Source: a virus
DNA: 31,319 bases
Reading direction: 5' to 3' (one strand)
IMG/VR virus record: IMGVR_UViG_3300031671_000005
Span: 1-31,319 of that record
Shown here: positions 15,278 through 23,980 of the stretch, piece after piece
How positions within the stretch are numbered: position 1 is the first letter of the stretch
Layout of the letters: each line of letters begins with the position of its first letter
Notes under the pieces: generated by a model
Told to the model about the DNA's origin: nothing
Seen by the model: only the letters and a program-made list of their open reading frames with translations
Databases searched by the model: none
Translations under genes and position numbers: made by a program

Positions 15278-15289
15278 ATGAAAAAATAA
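15278..15289 (+). promoter_or_regulatory. ATG-AAA-AAA-TAA mini-ORF before the tail tube gene
   Basis: Second copy of the (A/G)TGAAAAAATAA 12-mer, 15 nt before ATG 15305, in the 53-nt gap after the tail terminator. The true ribosome binding site of the tube gene is AGGTGA at 15295-15300. Purpose unknown. Confidence 0.35.
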
Positions 15290-15304
15290 AGCATAGGTGA
15301 ACCG

Positions 15305-16099
15305 ATGGCTGCTCCAACGACTTTCGCAACAGAGTACGTTTTTGGCACCGGCCGCATTTACGCGGTGAACAACGGCACAGGCAAGGTTCCCACGTCGCCC
15401 GCCACCATCCAGCCAGCGCAATTCCTGTCCCTGCAAGAGGCAACGGTCGAAGAAGCTGTCACCCTGAAAGAACTCCCGTCCTCATACGAATTCCCCGATT
15501 CCGTGGCCAACGGCGAGCGGAAGATGACTGGCAAGATCACCTTCGGCCGCGTGGACCTTCTGCTGCTGAATGAGATTGTGTGGGGCGAGAACAGCTTCGC
15601 CGCAGGCGGCACGCTGGTCCAGGGTTCCGAGGCTGGCGCCGTTGGGGCTGCGACTCCATACACCTACTCTGCGACCAACGCGGCGACATTTATTGCCGAC
15701 CTGGGCGTTTATTACGTCGCCACTGGCAAGCAGTTGACGAGCCTCGGGGCGACCGGCACGCCGACCACAGGGGAGTATACAGTTGCGGCGGGCGTCTACA
15801 CCTTCGCTGCTGCTGATGGGGGTCTCGCAATCCTGGTCAATTACACCTACACGAGCCTCACCGCCGGCTCGAGCGTCACCGTGAACACGCAGATTATGGG
15901 CATGGCTGCCCGGCCGTCATTCGGCCTGTACCTGTCGATGCCGAGCGATGGTGCCAATTCCGACCTAATCATCTTCAACGCGCGCGCCGCCAAGCTCAAT
16001 CGGCCCTTCAAGTACAACGATTACCTGAAGGTCGAGCTCGACTGGGAAGCGTACCCCGGAGCGAACGGCGCGGTTTACCAGTGGTGCAGCGCAGTCTGA
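15305..16099 (+). CDS. Major tail tube protein
   Basis: This 264-residue protein builds the hollow tail tube. It follows the tail terminator and precedes the tail chaperones. Beta-rich N-terminus (EYVFGTGRIYAV, ATVEEAVTLKEL, GERKMTGKITFGRV), an insert with TGEYTVAAGVYTFAAADGG, and the end 'PSDGANSDLIIFNARAAKLNRPFKYNDYLKVELDWEAY' match tube proteins, where the last strand-helix-strand unit is best kept. AGGTGA precedes ATG. Confidence 0.8.
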   Translation: MAAPTTFATEYVFGTGRIYAVNNGTGKVPTSPATIQPAQFLSLQEATVEEAVTLKELPSSYEFPDSVANGERKMTGKITFGRVDLLLLNEIVWGENSFAAGGTLVQGSEAGAVGAATPYTYSATNAATFIADLGVYYVATGKQLTSLGATGTPTTGEYTVAAGVYTFAAADGGLAILVNYTYTSLTAGSSVTVNTQIMGMAARPSFGLYLSMPSDGANSDLIIFNARAAKLNRPFKYNDYLKVELDWEAYPGANGAVYQWCSAV

Positions 16100-16199
16100 G
16101 GAGGGTAGCGAAGAGATCGGCCGCCGAAACTGAAGTTCCCGCCACTACCGCCCGCCAGAAGCGCCGCTGCCCAGCGGACAAAATCAAGCGAGGAAAAAC

Positions 16200-16538
16200 G
16201 TGTTTCAGAGAAAACTACATTTTGAAATGGACGGTGTTTCATTTGACATCGCGCCGCTTACCGCGCTTCAGGTCGAGCAACACCTCACGCGGCAGGCTCA
16301 GGTTCTTCAGCGGTTCCAGAAGCTCAAGGCCGACGGCCAGCCCATCGACAGCGCCGTGGCCGAACAGCAGATGCTCGTATGTACGCTGGTCTGCGCTGGG
16401 CTGAACAACGCCAATCCCGACCTCAAGATCGACGAGTCGCGCCTGCGCTCCGAAGCGGATCAGAAGCTCATTGACGCGCTGCGCGAGAAGATCATGGCCG
16501 AGAGCGGTCTGACGATGGTGCCCACGGGGGAAGCGTAA
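16200..16538 (+). CDS. Tail assembly chaperone G-like protein
   Basis: This 112-residue protein has a GTG start with GAGGA 6 nt before. It holds a short beta opening (KLHFEMDGVSFDIAPLTALQVEQHL) and a helical remainder, as in lambda gpG-type chaperones that coat the tape measure during tube assembly. It ends at TAA 16536-16538; a G5 run at 16526-16530 just before permits -1 slipping into the downstream frame. Confidence 0.75.
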   Translation: MFQRKLHFEMDGVSFDIAPLTALQVEQHLTRQAQVLQRFQKLKADGQPIDSAVAEQQMLVCTLVCAGLNNANPDLKIDESRLRSEADQKLIDALREKIMAESGLTMVPTGEA

Positions 16539-16888
16539 GCCTCGATGAATTCTGGCCACAGTTCCGCGCGCAAATCATCGAGGCGACCGGCTGGACTCTC
16601 GAAGAGTTCGACCGCGCGCCGTTCCCGTTCGTCCTTGAACTCTACGAAGAATTCGTGCAGTCCCCACCTGCTCACGTGCTTTTGCGCGGGTTTGTCGGGT
16701 ACCGGCCTCCGCCGCGCCGAGCCAAGGCTAAACCTTCGCGCCCTGAGATCAGCACTCCGCAACTGCCGGAGCCGTTCGACCCGCAAGCGGAAAATCGGCT
16801 GCCGCCCGAAATCCGCGAAGCGCGGAAACAAATGCGCGAGGAAAAAGTGAAAGCGTGGATGGAATGGAAGAGGACGCAAAGTGCCTGA
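16200..16888 (+). CDS. Tail chaperone GT fusion by -1 frameshift
   Basis: Slipping back one base at the G-run (16526-16530) moves from the frame of the 112-residue protein into an open frame to TGA 16886-16888. The product is about 229 residues. The extension reads SVSLDEFWPQFRAQIIEATGW, then TLEEFDRAPFPFVLELYEEF, then Pro/Arg-rich and a charged helix ending MEWKRTQSA. FWPQF...EEF is the T-domain look of many tail chaperones. This frame has no good start codon of its own, which fits expression by frameshift only. It ends 8 bases into the tape measure gene, as expected from the lambda G-GT-H order. Confidence 0.7.
16526..16532 (+). other. Putative -1 slippery site
   Basis: GGGGGAA, read as G-GGG-GAA in the zero frame (acG GGG GAA gcg taa). 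P-site GGG re-pairs perfectly after a -1 slip; A-site GAA to GGA does not, so it is not a textbook XXXYYYZ heptamer. It lies 4 nt before the zero-frame stop, the usual place for tail chaperone slippage. Confidence 0.5.
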
Positions 16889-18923
16889 TAGCCAACTGCG
16901 AATAATCATCAGTGCCTCGACTGCGGAAGCCCAGGCGCGGCTTGAAGCCTTCGCCGCCCAGCTTCAGGCCTCTGGTGCGAGCGCCGAGGAAGCCGCCGCT
17001 GCTATCCGGCAACTTGGGGCGGCTGCCGATGTTGTCACGACCAGCGTAAGCGGCGCTACGGCTGCTGTCGCCGAGAACGCCGTAGCAACGGACGCCGCCG
17101 CATATTCAAACCGCGGCCTGGGTGGCGCCTTAGCCTACGGCACGGTTAGAGCGGCCGCCTATGAAGCCCGGCTCGGGCCGATGGGCTACGTTCTTGGCCG
17201 CATCGGATCGTCATCGAAAACCCTGGGACCGATTCTTCAGGCCCTCTTCCCCGTTGCTATCGCTGGCCTTTTCGCCGATATGCTGCTTCAGGTCGCGGAC
17301 AAGATGGTGAAGGTGCAAAGCGCGAGCGCGGAAGCCGAAATAACCCTCGCATCCATGCCCGGAACAATTGCGGCCCTGGATAACGGTCTCGAGGGGACCG
17401 GCAAGGTCGCCGATGCTGCGACTCAGTCCGTGGACAAACTCACTTCAGCCCTCTCGAAGATGCAGAAGGCGTCCCAAGGTTCATTCCTCGCGACTCTCAC
17501 GGTCGGTGGATCGGCCGTCCAGTCAACATCGAAGGCCGTCGAATCGCTGCGGTTGGAAGTCGCCGGAACGATGTCCGCGTGGCAGCATGGCGCGATCAAC
17601 GCCAAAACCGCTATCGAAGAATTGCGTGCGGATCAGGAAGCGGCGCAGAAGGCGGCTCTGGCCTCTGTAACGGGCAGGTCGGCGGGCGCGGGATCGTTTA
17701 CTGCCAGGCAGGGCGGAGGTTTTGGACCGGCCCCCATGATTCATCCGGTCGAGCAAATGAGCGCGGAACAGCAGGCGGCAATTGGAGCGATGGACACCGG
17801 AATTAGCCAGGTCGTCCGCACGGCTGAGGACGGGATTAAGAAGGCGGATGAAGCGGCCAAGAAAGCGGCTGAAAAGGCCAAGAAGGCGCATGAAGCAAAG
17901 CTTCGCCACGAGAAGGCTGTTCTGGACGCCATGCTCCGCAAAAAGGAGGAACACCCGATTATTGACCAGGCCGGGCTCGCCGAGGAAGCCCGCAACGACG
18001 CCATGCTCGAACAGATGACGGCCACTCTGGTCCAGCAAGAAGCGGAACTCAGGCGAATCGGCGCCCACTGGGCACCCATCGCCAAGCAGACCAAGGCCAC
18101 GGCCGATAATCTCAAGCTCGCCGAAGAGAGCATCAAGAAGATCAACGCGGTTGTCGCGCCAAACCTGAGCGCGCAGCAAACCCTCGGGCCGATGCTCGCG
18201 GCTGGAACGCCAGGGCAAGGCGCGATGGGTCCCGGTGGACTGTTCGGGCCTGGCGGGGCGGATGCAACCAAGCAGCCGCAGATGACCGCGGGGGTTGCGG
18301 TTGGTGGCTTCTTCAGCGCGGCCCTCGGCGGCGGCAGCGCGACGAAGCAACTCAACGTCATTACGCACAGTTTCAACAAGGCCCTCGACGGCTGGATTCA
18401 GGGCACGGAGACTTTCGGCCAAGCCTTCAGCCGCATGTGGGCGAGCTTGGCTGTAACCGTGATCGAGAACCTCGCCAAGATGGGAATTGAGATGGTCGCT
18501 CACACGGCACTCACCCTCATCATGCACAAACTCACACAGAAGGCCGCTGCTTCATCCGGGGCTGCGGCTGCTGGTGCGTCTGCGGCTCATGTTCCTATGG
18601 TTGGCTGGATGCTGGCACCAATGGAGATGGCGACCTTTTTCGCCCAGGCAATGTCTTTCGCCCAGGGCGGCCTCGTTCCCGCCACCGGCATAGCTCAACT
18701 CCACGCGCGCGAGATGGTGCTGCCCGCCCACTTGTCGGATTTCGTGCAGCAGAGCGCCGCGCAAGCCAGCGGCCAGGGGCGCGGCCCGTCGAACGTCCGA
18801 GTAAACTTCGCGCCGCAAGTGAACGCGACAGACGCGACCGGAGTGCGCGACGTGCTCAAAAATCACAGCAAGGTCTTTATGACGCACTTTTCCAGAGAGC
18901 TACGGAAAGCGAATCTACTCTAA
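16881..18923 (+). CDS. Tape measure protein
   Basis: This 680-residue protein sets tail length; at about 0.15 nm per residue this suggests about 100 nm. GTG start with AGAGGA before it, overlapping the chaperone end. Ala-rich helical throughout: hydrophobic segment about residues 100-140 (YVLGRIG...LQALFPVAIAGLFADMLL), Lys/Ala/Glu coiled coil about 310-430, second hydrophobic region about 510-600. The C-terminus has FAQGGLVPATG..LHAREMVLPAHLSDFV, the common tape measure end 'GGxVPGxG...EmVLP'. It ends 10 nt before the holin-like gene. Confidence 0.88.
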   Translation: MPDSQLRIIISASTAEAQARLEAFAAQLQASGASAEEAAAAIRQLGAAADVVTTSVSGATAAVAENAVATDAAAYSNRGLGGALAYGTVRAAAYEARLGPMGYVLGRIGSSSKTLGPILQALFPVAIAGLFADMLLQVADKMVKVQSASAEAEITLASMPGTIAALDNGLEGTGKVADAATQSVDKLTSALSKMQKASQGSFLATLTVGGSAVQSTSKAVESLRLEVAGTMSAWQHGAINAKTAIEELRADQEAAQKAALASVTGRSAGAGSFTARQGGGFGPAPMIHPVEQMSAEQQAAIGAMDTGISQVVRTAEDGIKKADEAAKKAAEKAKKAHEAKLRHEKAVLDAMLRKKEEHPIIDQAGLAEEARNDAMLEQMTATLVQQEAELRRIGAHWAPIAKQTKATADNLKLAEESIKKINAVVAPNLSAQQTLGPMLAAGTPGQGAMGPGGLFGPGGADATKQPQMTAGVAVGGFFSAALGGGSATKQLNVITHSFNKALDGWIQGTETFGQAFSRMWASLAVTVIENLAKMGIEMVAHTALTLIMHKLTQKAAASSGAAAAGASAAHVPMVGWMLAPMEMATFFAQAMSFAQGGLVPATGIAQLHAREMVLPAHLSDFVQQSAAQASGQGRGPSNVRVNFAPQVNATDATGVRDVLKNHSKVFMTHFSRELRKANLL

Positions 18924-18933
18924 GGAGATGAGC

Positions 18934-19152
18934 ATGCTGACCATCAAAAGGTTCCTCGCACGGTATTCGATCACGACTCATTCGATTGCCGCAGCCGTTG
19001 TGTTTCTCGTCGCGGCGTACCAAGGAGTACCGCAGTTTCGGACGGACGTTCTGGCCGTCTACAACCTGATGCCCCTGGCGCTCCGCGAAGCCGTTCTGGA
19101 CGCCGGGCTGCTCATCGGCTTTTACAAGACATGGAGGAAGGCAGGCAAATGA
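18934..19152 (+). CDS. Small holin-like membrane protein
   Basis: This 72-residue protein starts at 18934 rather than 18928 because AAGGAG (18922-18927) has a 6-nt gap to it. It has two hydrophobic stretches (about residues 14-31 and 54-66), a charged N-terminus (KRFLARY) and basic C-terminus (YKTWRKAGK). This fits a class II or III holin making lethal holes or a membrane helper. Coupled by ATGA to the lipoprotein gene; the SleB-like lysin follows two genes later. Family not recognised, role inferred from context. Confidence 0.55.
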   Translation: MLTIKRFLARYSITTHSIAAAVVFLVAAYQGVPQFRTDVLAVYNLMPLALREAVLDAGLLIGFYKTWRKAGK

Positions 19153-19538
19153 AAAATCGACGTTCGGCTGTTTGTGCCGTATTCGCTCTTCTGCTTCTAA
19201 CCGCAGGCTGTGCGAGCAAGGCGTATGTGATTCATCCCGGCTCGCCCAACCTATTCGACTCTCAGTCCTACGACGTCTTGGTGACGGCCCACGCGGCCAT
19301 CGAGCAAGCCAAGACAGAACTTGCGGCAGGCAAATTCGCCGCCACCGCCCCACAGGTCAAGTTGGCCCTCAACGCGCTGATCGACGCCTACGACGTGATG
19401 GACGTGGCCTACACGACCTACCACACCTCTGCCGTCGCTGGGACAGCCACAGCGGCTCAGGTTGCCGCACTTCAGAACGGCGTGGGTGCCGTGAACAACG
19501 CGATGGGTGGATTGACAGTCACCACCGGAGGCAAATGA
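19149..19538 (+). CDS. Lipoprotein in lysis cassette (spanin candidate)
   Basis: This 129-residue protein starts at ATG 19149 (overlap ATGA). Signal of lipoprotein type: MKNRRSAVCAVFALLLLTAGC with lipobox LTAGC and Cys at 21, after which it would be lipidated. The mature part is helical and Ala-rich (AHAAIEQAKTELAAGKF..., LNALIDAYDVMDVAYTTYH). An outer-membrane lipoprotein in a phage lysis module suggests an outer-membrane spanin-like role, but an inner-membrane partner of typical type is not adjacent, and standard o-spanins are shorter. It implies a host with an outer membrane or at least lipoprotein export. Confidence 0.6.
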   Translation: MKNRRSAVCAVFALLLLTAGCASKAYVIHPGSPNLFDSQSYDVLVTAHAAIEQAKTELAAGKFAATAPQVKLALNALIDAYDVMDVAYTTYHTSAVAGTATAAQVAALQNGVGAVNNAMGGLTVTTGGK

Positions 19539-19750
19539 TGAGCACGCCAAGCACAGGACTCAGCCCGACCCAATGGATTCTCCTAGTTCTCAATACCGCC
19601 GTCACCGGTTTGGCGATTGCCAACCCTGCCGAGGGGGCGGTGGTCGCGGCATTCGCCAGCATCATTCAGACCGCGCTTAACGCCTACACGGCCAATACCG
19701 GCACGACCATCGACCTGACGAAGATACCCATCGAGACGAAGGTGCCGTAG
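19538..19750 (+). CDS. Small hydrophobic protein in lysis cassette
   Basis: This 70-residue protein has start ATG 19538 (ATGATG; GGAGG 6 nt upstream) overlapping the upstream stop. It has one or two hydrophobic stretches (WILLVLNTAVTGLAIA and EGAVVAAFASIIQTALNAY). A holin or anti-holin is possible; with the 72-residue protein upstream it would make two membrane proteins around the lysin. The stop overlaps the lysin GTG. Confidence 0.5.
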   Translation: MSTPSTGLSPTQWILLVLNTAVTGLAIANPAEGAVVAAFASIIQTALNAYTANTGTTIDLTKIPIETKVP

Positions 19751-20169
19751 TGCCGCTGGAGGCTGAATTGGGCGAAGATGTGTTGTGGCTGGCGCTCTGT
19801 TGCTGGAAGGAAGCCCGCGGGCAAACCGCAGCCGCGAAGCTCGGGCAGTGCTGGGTCGTTCGGAATCGCGCGCGCTCTTCGTTGCCGCGCTGGCCTCGCC
19901 GGATTCTCGACGTGGTGACTCAGCCCTATCAGTTTTCCGCGCTGACTGCGCCAGGCGACCCGAACCTCGCGAAGTGGCCGAAGTCGCTTGATCCGTCGTG
20001 GGGCGATTGCATCTCGGCTGCTCGGGAATGCCTCTCTGGGAACACGCCCGATCCGACCGCCGGCGCGACCTTCTATTACAGTGACCCACTCTCCGCACCG
20101 CCGCCCGGCTGGGGTGGAATTGTTAGCACGGTCGAAATTGACGGGCTGCATTTTTACAAACTCGCATGA
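19750..20169 (+). CDS. Cell wall hydrolase, SleB-like endolysin
   Basis: This 139-residue protein starts at GTG (TAGTG overlap). Opening VLWLALCCWKEARGQTAAAKLGQCWVVRNRAR is the Hydrolase_2/SleB pattern, in which the Glu of EARG (E21) is the catalytic acid of a lytic transglycosylase or amidase-type activity; QPYQFSAL follows as expected. No signal peptide, so release needs a holin. Degrades peptidoglycan at the end of infection. The end overlaps the next gene. Confidence 0.85.
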   Translation: MPLEAELGEDVLWLALCCWKEARGQTAAAKLGQCWVVRNRARSSLPRWPRRILDVVTQPYQFSALTAPGDPNLAKWPKSLDPSWGDCISAARECLSGNTPDPTAGATFYYSDPLSAPPPGWGGIVSTVEIDGLHFYKLA

Positions 20170-20177
20170 GGACGCGC

Positions 20178-23100
20178 ATGAGAAAAATATTTCTCGCCAT
20201 CGGCTTCCTGCTGTTGAGTGCCGCACCGGCTTTCGCTCAAACAAACACTTTTTGCCCGACCAACCAAAACTGCGTTTACACCGGATCGCTGACGGCAACT
20301 GGCAACGGAGCGGCCGGGAATGTACCGATCAAGCCGACCACAACCGACGCGATCCAGTACGTGTCGCCCAATGGCCTGGACACGAACGACGGGCTGTCCT
20401 GGGGCACCGCGAAGCTCTCGATCTACGCTGCCTACAATGCGCTCTACGGATTGGCGACACCAGGCGGCACGATTTTCGTTGCGCCAAACTCAGCTTGCGG
20501 CGGACCCGTTACCGGACAGGGCTTGTGGATTATGGGATCGGGCGACCCGAACTATGCCACGCCGCCTAGCGGCTGGGTCAAGGCCATGCCGTTCTCACTC
20601 ATCGGTGTGCCCACAAACAACAGCGACGCCAATTCGCCCAGCCAAACGGTGAAGGTGGTTTGCGGCTCGACTGCTTCGGCTAATCTCCCGGCTCTGTGGA
20701 TTAGTTCCAGCAATGGCGGCACGATTAAGAACATATCGTTTCCCGGCGGCTACCAGACGGTCCGGTTCGGAATCGACTCGAACGGCGCGGACACGGATAC
20801 CGGAGCCGTCAACTGGATTTTCAAGAACGACGACTTCGTTTCCGGATTGGTTGCTAGCGGCGGTCCCACCATCGAAATCGGCTCGAACACGTTCAACGTG
20901 CACTGGGATGATGATTGGGCGCAAGCGGACTACAACGCGCCCGGCGGAACGGACCTACGGCAGGCTATCGTCTTCATGTACCTCGGCGGGCCGTCAGGAT
21001 GCCAGTCTCCATCCCTACAGTTCTTCAACAATCTGCACTTGAATAACGGCGGTATTCGCTGGCATAACCCAGTGCAACAAGGTTGCAACAACGGCGGCTC
21101 GCTTTTCGTGAATGGACTCGTGACCGAGAACCAAACCGACGGCAAGGGCGCGGTGTGGTTCGACAAACTTTCTTCATATGGAATCTACGAGATCAATAAC
21201 GTCGAAGTGGCCGACGCTTCGCCGTTTAGCCCTCCGATTGAGGTTGATGCGGCGACCGAGCAAAACTGGGATGCCCTCACAACTAATTCCGACACGTGCG
21301 TGCCGGGCATTTTTGTTGGGCCGAACGAATCCGGCTACTACACCGCTGGCACGGGCGGCGAGCCATCGAAGTGCGGCACCGTCGGATTTCATTACGGCAA
21401 GGTGTGGGGCCAGACGGACGCTGGCAGACGGCTATTCAGCTTCGATGCTTCGCGCTTTGCGAACCTCGCGCCACAGACCCCGGCAAGTTGGACTAACGCC
21501 ACCATATCGAGCGGGATCGCCGCTCCAGACGGCACCACCAATGCAGGCCAAGTGACTCTTGGAACCGTTACCTTCGCCACCGTCACCAAGAGCCCCGCCG
21601 TCGGCGATCTCGTTCTCGCTGGGGTATGGTACCGAGTCGAGTCCACCACGGGCATCAGCGGCGGCATCCCATTGTCGATTTACGCGACGGGCTGCACGGG
21701 CACCGCGCTGTTTCAGGATATCGGTGGCTTACTGACGCCATCTTCCGGCCCACATATTCTTAGCGAGGGGGAGAACGGCGACGGCCAATGGGTGTGGGCG
21801 AGCGGGGCGTTCAAAGTCACGCAGGCTGCAACGGGATGCGCCTTGGAACTGAACAGCGTTATGAACGTCACCAGCACGGGCTACGTCGATTACTTCGCCC
21901 CCGTGCTTGAGTACATTCCAGCGGGCTCTGGCGTCTCGCCAACCGAAGCGGCCGACATGGCCGTAAACCTCGCGCCCTACCCGAACACCATCGCACCGCC
22001 CGTCGTATCTACGCTGCCGGGCCATCCAATCGCCTTCGGCGGCTCTGGAGACAGTTTCCTGGCCACGCTCGACCACACGGCACTCACAGCGAATACAATC
22101 TTCGATCTGCCCGCTGGGAACGGTACCGCGCAGACGATCTGCACGAGCGTAGTGCCAGGACCTTGCAGTGGGTCGGCTGGCACGGGTTTCAACGGCGGGG
22201 CTGGAACATCCTACCAGGATGCCGAAGCGATTGCCGCGCCAGCCGACCCCGCATCGGGCTACGACCGCTTGTATATTGGTACCAGCGATGGCGACCTCCA
22301 CTGTTTGACGAGTGCAGGTGCGAATTGCCTGCCATCCAGCGGAAGCAGCGCATGGTCCGCGCTCACCGTTCCATCCGCCAACCTTTCGTTGGCAATGGGA
22401 ACCGATACGACCACTTTCACATGGAGCAATGCTGCGGCCAGTTTCTTCCTTGGTCAGTCCACCGCCGCTACTTCCTCGGCGAACGTGGATTCGCCGGAGG
22501 TTGAACTTTTTGGCACTTATTGGAACGGCACGGCGACCGCTAACGATGAATGGTTCTTCCAAGATGAGCCTGGAAATGGAACGAATCCGACTTCTACGCT
22601 CGCCATTTTTCACTCGGGCTCGACGGGCGCGGCGTTGGTCAGCGTTCCCGCCTTGACGGCAACTGGCAATATCAGCGCGGCATCATTCACAGTGAATTCC
22701 AGTGGAACGACGCCCGGCGTGCTCGAACTGCTTGGCAACACCTCTGCCCCCGCTCTTACGGCAAACACGTTCAGCCTGATCGGCCCGAACCTCGCCACCT
22801 TCACGGCTTACGGGATACAAGTTCCCTCGACCGCTCCGGCTACGAACACCGTCGAGGAATTCGGTGCGGCCAGCGGAGGGATTTCGCCCATCACATTCAC
22901 GAACGCTCCTACGCTCTCGGCGGCGAATCTAACGAGTTTCCCAACGCTAAATCAGAGCACCACAGGCACCGCTGCGAACGGCACGATTGCTACTGGCACA
23001 GCGACCCTCGGCACCGCCGCCATAGCTTCAGCAGCCTGTGCGACAGTCGTAACCGTCGCGGCAACCGGGGCTGTGACAACCGATGTCGTGACTGCCAGCT

Positions 23101-23267
23101 TCAATGGCGACCCAACCGCAGTGACCGGCTACGTGCCTCTCACGACAGGGATGCTAACGATTGTCGCTTACCCTACGGCGGGAGACGTGAATTTCAAGGT
23201 CTGTAATAACACCAGCGCGTCGATCACACCCGGAGCGATTACTCTGAATTGGGCGGTGTTGCCATGA
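20178..23267 (+). CDS. Exported beta-helix fibre or tailspike candidate
   Basis: About 1029 residues. The start at 20178 (AGGA 6 nt before) is preferred over ATG 20166. Residues 1-20 are a clear signal peptide (MRKIFLAIGFLLLSAAPAFAQ). Residues about 50-330 have the 'YVSPNGLDTNDGLSWGTAK...GGTIFVAP' start and repeating NxxF/xNN turns of a right-handed beta-helix of pectate lyase type. A Ser/Thr/Gly-rich middle (DRLYIGTSDGDLHCLTSAG) and a C-terminal beta domain (TDVVTASFNGDP...MLTIVAYPTAGDVNFKVCNNTS) follow, probably for trimerisation. Likely receptor binding or polysaccharide-degrading; active-site residues cannot be named. Confidence 0.7.
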   Translation: MRKIFLAIGFLLLSAAPAFAQTNTFCPTNQNCVYTGSLTATGNGAAGNVPIKPTTTDAIQYVSPNGLDTNDGLSWGTAKLSIYAAYNALYGLATPGGTIFVAPNSACGGPVTGQGLWIMGSGDPNYATPPSGWVKAMPFSLIGVPTNNSDANSPSQTVKVVCGSTASANLPALWISSSNGGTIKNISFPGGYQTVRFGIDSNGADTDTGAVNWIFKNDDFVSGLVASGGPTIEIGSNTFNVHWDDDWAQADYNAPGGTDLRQAIVFMYLGGPSGCQSPSLQFFNNLHLNNGGIRWHNPVQQGCNNGGSLFVNGLVTENQTDGKGAVWFDKLSSYGIYEINNVEVADASPFSPPIEVDAATEQNWDALTTNSDTCVPGIFVGPNESGYYTAGTGGEPSKCGTVGFHYGKVWGQTDAGRRLFSFDASRFANLAPQTPASWTNATISSGIAAPDGTTNAGQVTLGTVTFATVTKSPAVGDLVLAGVWYRVESTTGISGGIPLSIYATGCTGTALFQDIGGLLTPSSGPHILSEGENGDGQWVWASGAFKVTQAATGCALELNSVMNVTSTGYVDYFAPVLEYIPAGSGVSPTEAADMAVNLAPYPNTIAPPVVSTLPGHPIAFGGSGDSFLATLDHTALTANTIFDLPAGNGTAQTICTSVVPGPCSGSAGTGFNGGAGTSYQDAEAIAAPADPASGYDRLYIGTSDGDLHCLTSAGANCLPSSGSSAWSALTVPSANLSLAMGTDTTTFTWSNAAASFFLGQSTAATSSANVDSPEVELFGTYWNGTATANDEWFFQDEPGNGTNPTSTLAIFHSGSTGAALVSVPALTATGNISAASFTVNSSGTTPGVLELLGNTSAPALTANTFSLIGPNLATFTAYGIQVPSTAPATNTVEEFGAASGGISPITFTNAPTLSAANLTSFPTLNQSTTGTAANGTIATGTATLGTAAIASAACATVVTVAATGAVTTDVVTASFNGDPTAVTGYVPLTTGMLTIVAYPTAGDVNFKVCNNTSASITPGAITLNWAVLP

Positions 23268-23980
23268 TGACACTTTTGAAGATGGCGTTTCTGGGGCTAG
23301 CTTTCCTCAGTCAAGGCATCATGTTCCCAGGACCAGGAATGCCAGCCTCCACAGGAAGCTATTCCTGCACCGGCTCCGCAACGATTCTCTGTCAGTCGAA
23401 CGGAGCAGCAGCCGCAACGGTAACTCTGGCGAATCCCACTGGGAGCGGTAACACGCTGATCGTTGGAGTCAACGGCAATTATTCCACCGCGCCGACGATC
23501 TCCGATACCGGAGGCAATACATTCACGAAAATGATGGGGCCGATTTTCGCAGATAACACCAGCGCATCGCTCAATAGCATCACGCTCTATTGCGGCTCGA
23601 TCTCGACAACCGAGCCAGCGGATGTGATATCCACCACTGGCTCTCCTTACGGCCTCATCGTAGGTGAATTCCATAATGCGACGTGTACTGCCGATCCTTA
23701 CGCCCCCGGCGGAGTGCATTCTTATGGCGCCACTTCCTCAATGAGTAGCGGCGCTCTTGGCACGAACAACGCAACCGACTACCTGATTGGCTTGTTTACG
23801 TCCGGTGGCGCCCTCCCCTGGACGCTTACAGGCACCATGACATCAATGGTATACGACTCCTCTGGCTCCGGCCTCGAAATGATCTATCAGGTAGTGACTT
23901 CCACTGGAAGCTATGTGGCATCGGCGACCACGGCTGCTAGTAGCGAATGGGCTGCCTTTGCTTTAGGTTTGGAGAAGTGA
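23264..23980 (+). CDS. Putative exported or fibre-associated beta protein
   Basis: This 238-residue protein is coupled to the fibre gene (ATGATGA). The N-terminus MMTLLKMAFLGLAFLSQGIMF is hydrophobic, a signal peptide or anchor. The rest is beta-rich Ser/Thr/Gly protein with the GNTLIVGVNGNY...ISDTGGNTFTKM pattern and EWAAFALGLEK end seen in lectin-like domains of phage and soil bacteria. Carbohydrate binding is a guess. Confidence 0.55.
   Translation: MMTLLKMAFLGLAFLSQGIMFPGPGMPASTGSYSCTGSATILCQSNGAAAATVTLANPTGSGNTLIVGVNGNYSTAPTISDTGGNTFTKMMGPIFADNTSASLNSITLYCGSISTTEPADVISTTGSPYGLIVGEFHNATCTADPYAPGGVHSYGATSSMSSGALGTNNATDYLIGLFTSGGALPWTLTGTMTSMVYDSSGSGLEMIYQVVTSTGSYVASATTAASSEWAAFALGLEK

Noticed and set aside
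17523-18527. 334-residue minus-strand frame opposite the tape measure
   Set aside because: Mirror frame of a strongly supported gene; Arg/Gly/Leu-rich composition and no ribosome binding site. Same for minus frames at 7449-8228, 21729-22613 and 29088-29738.
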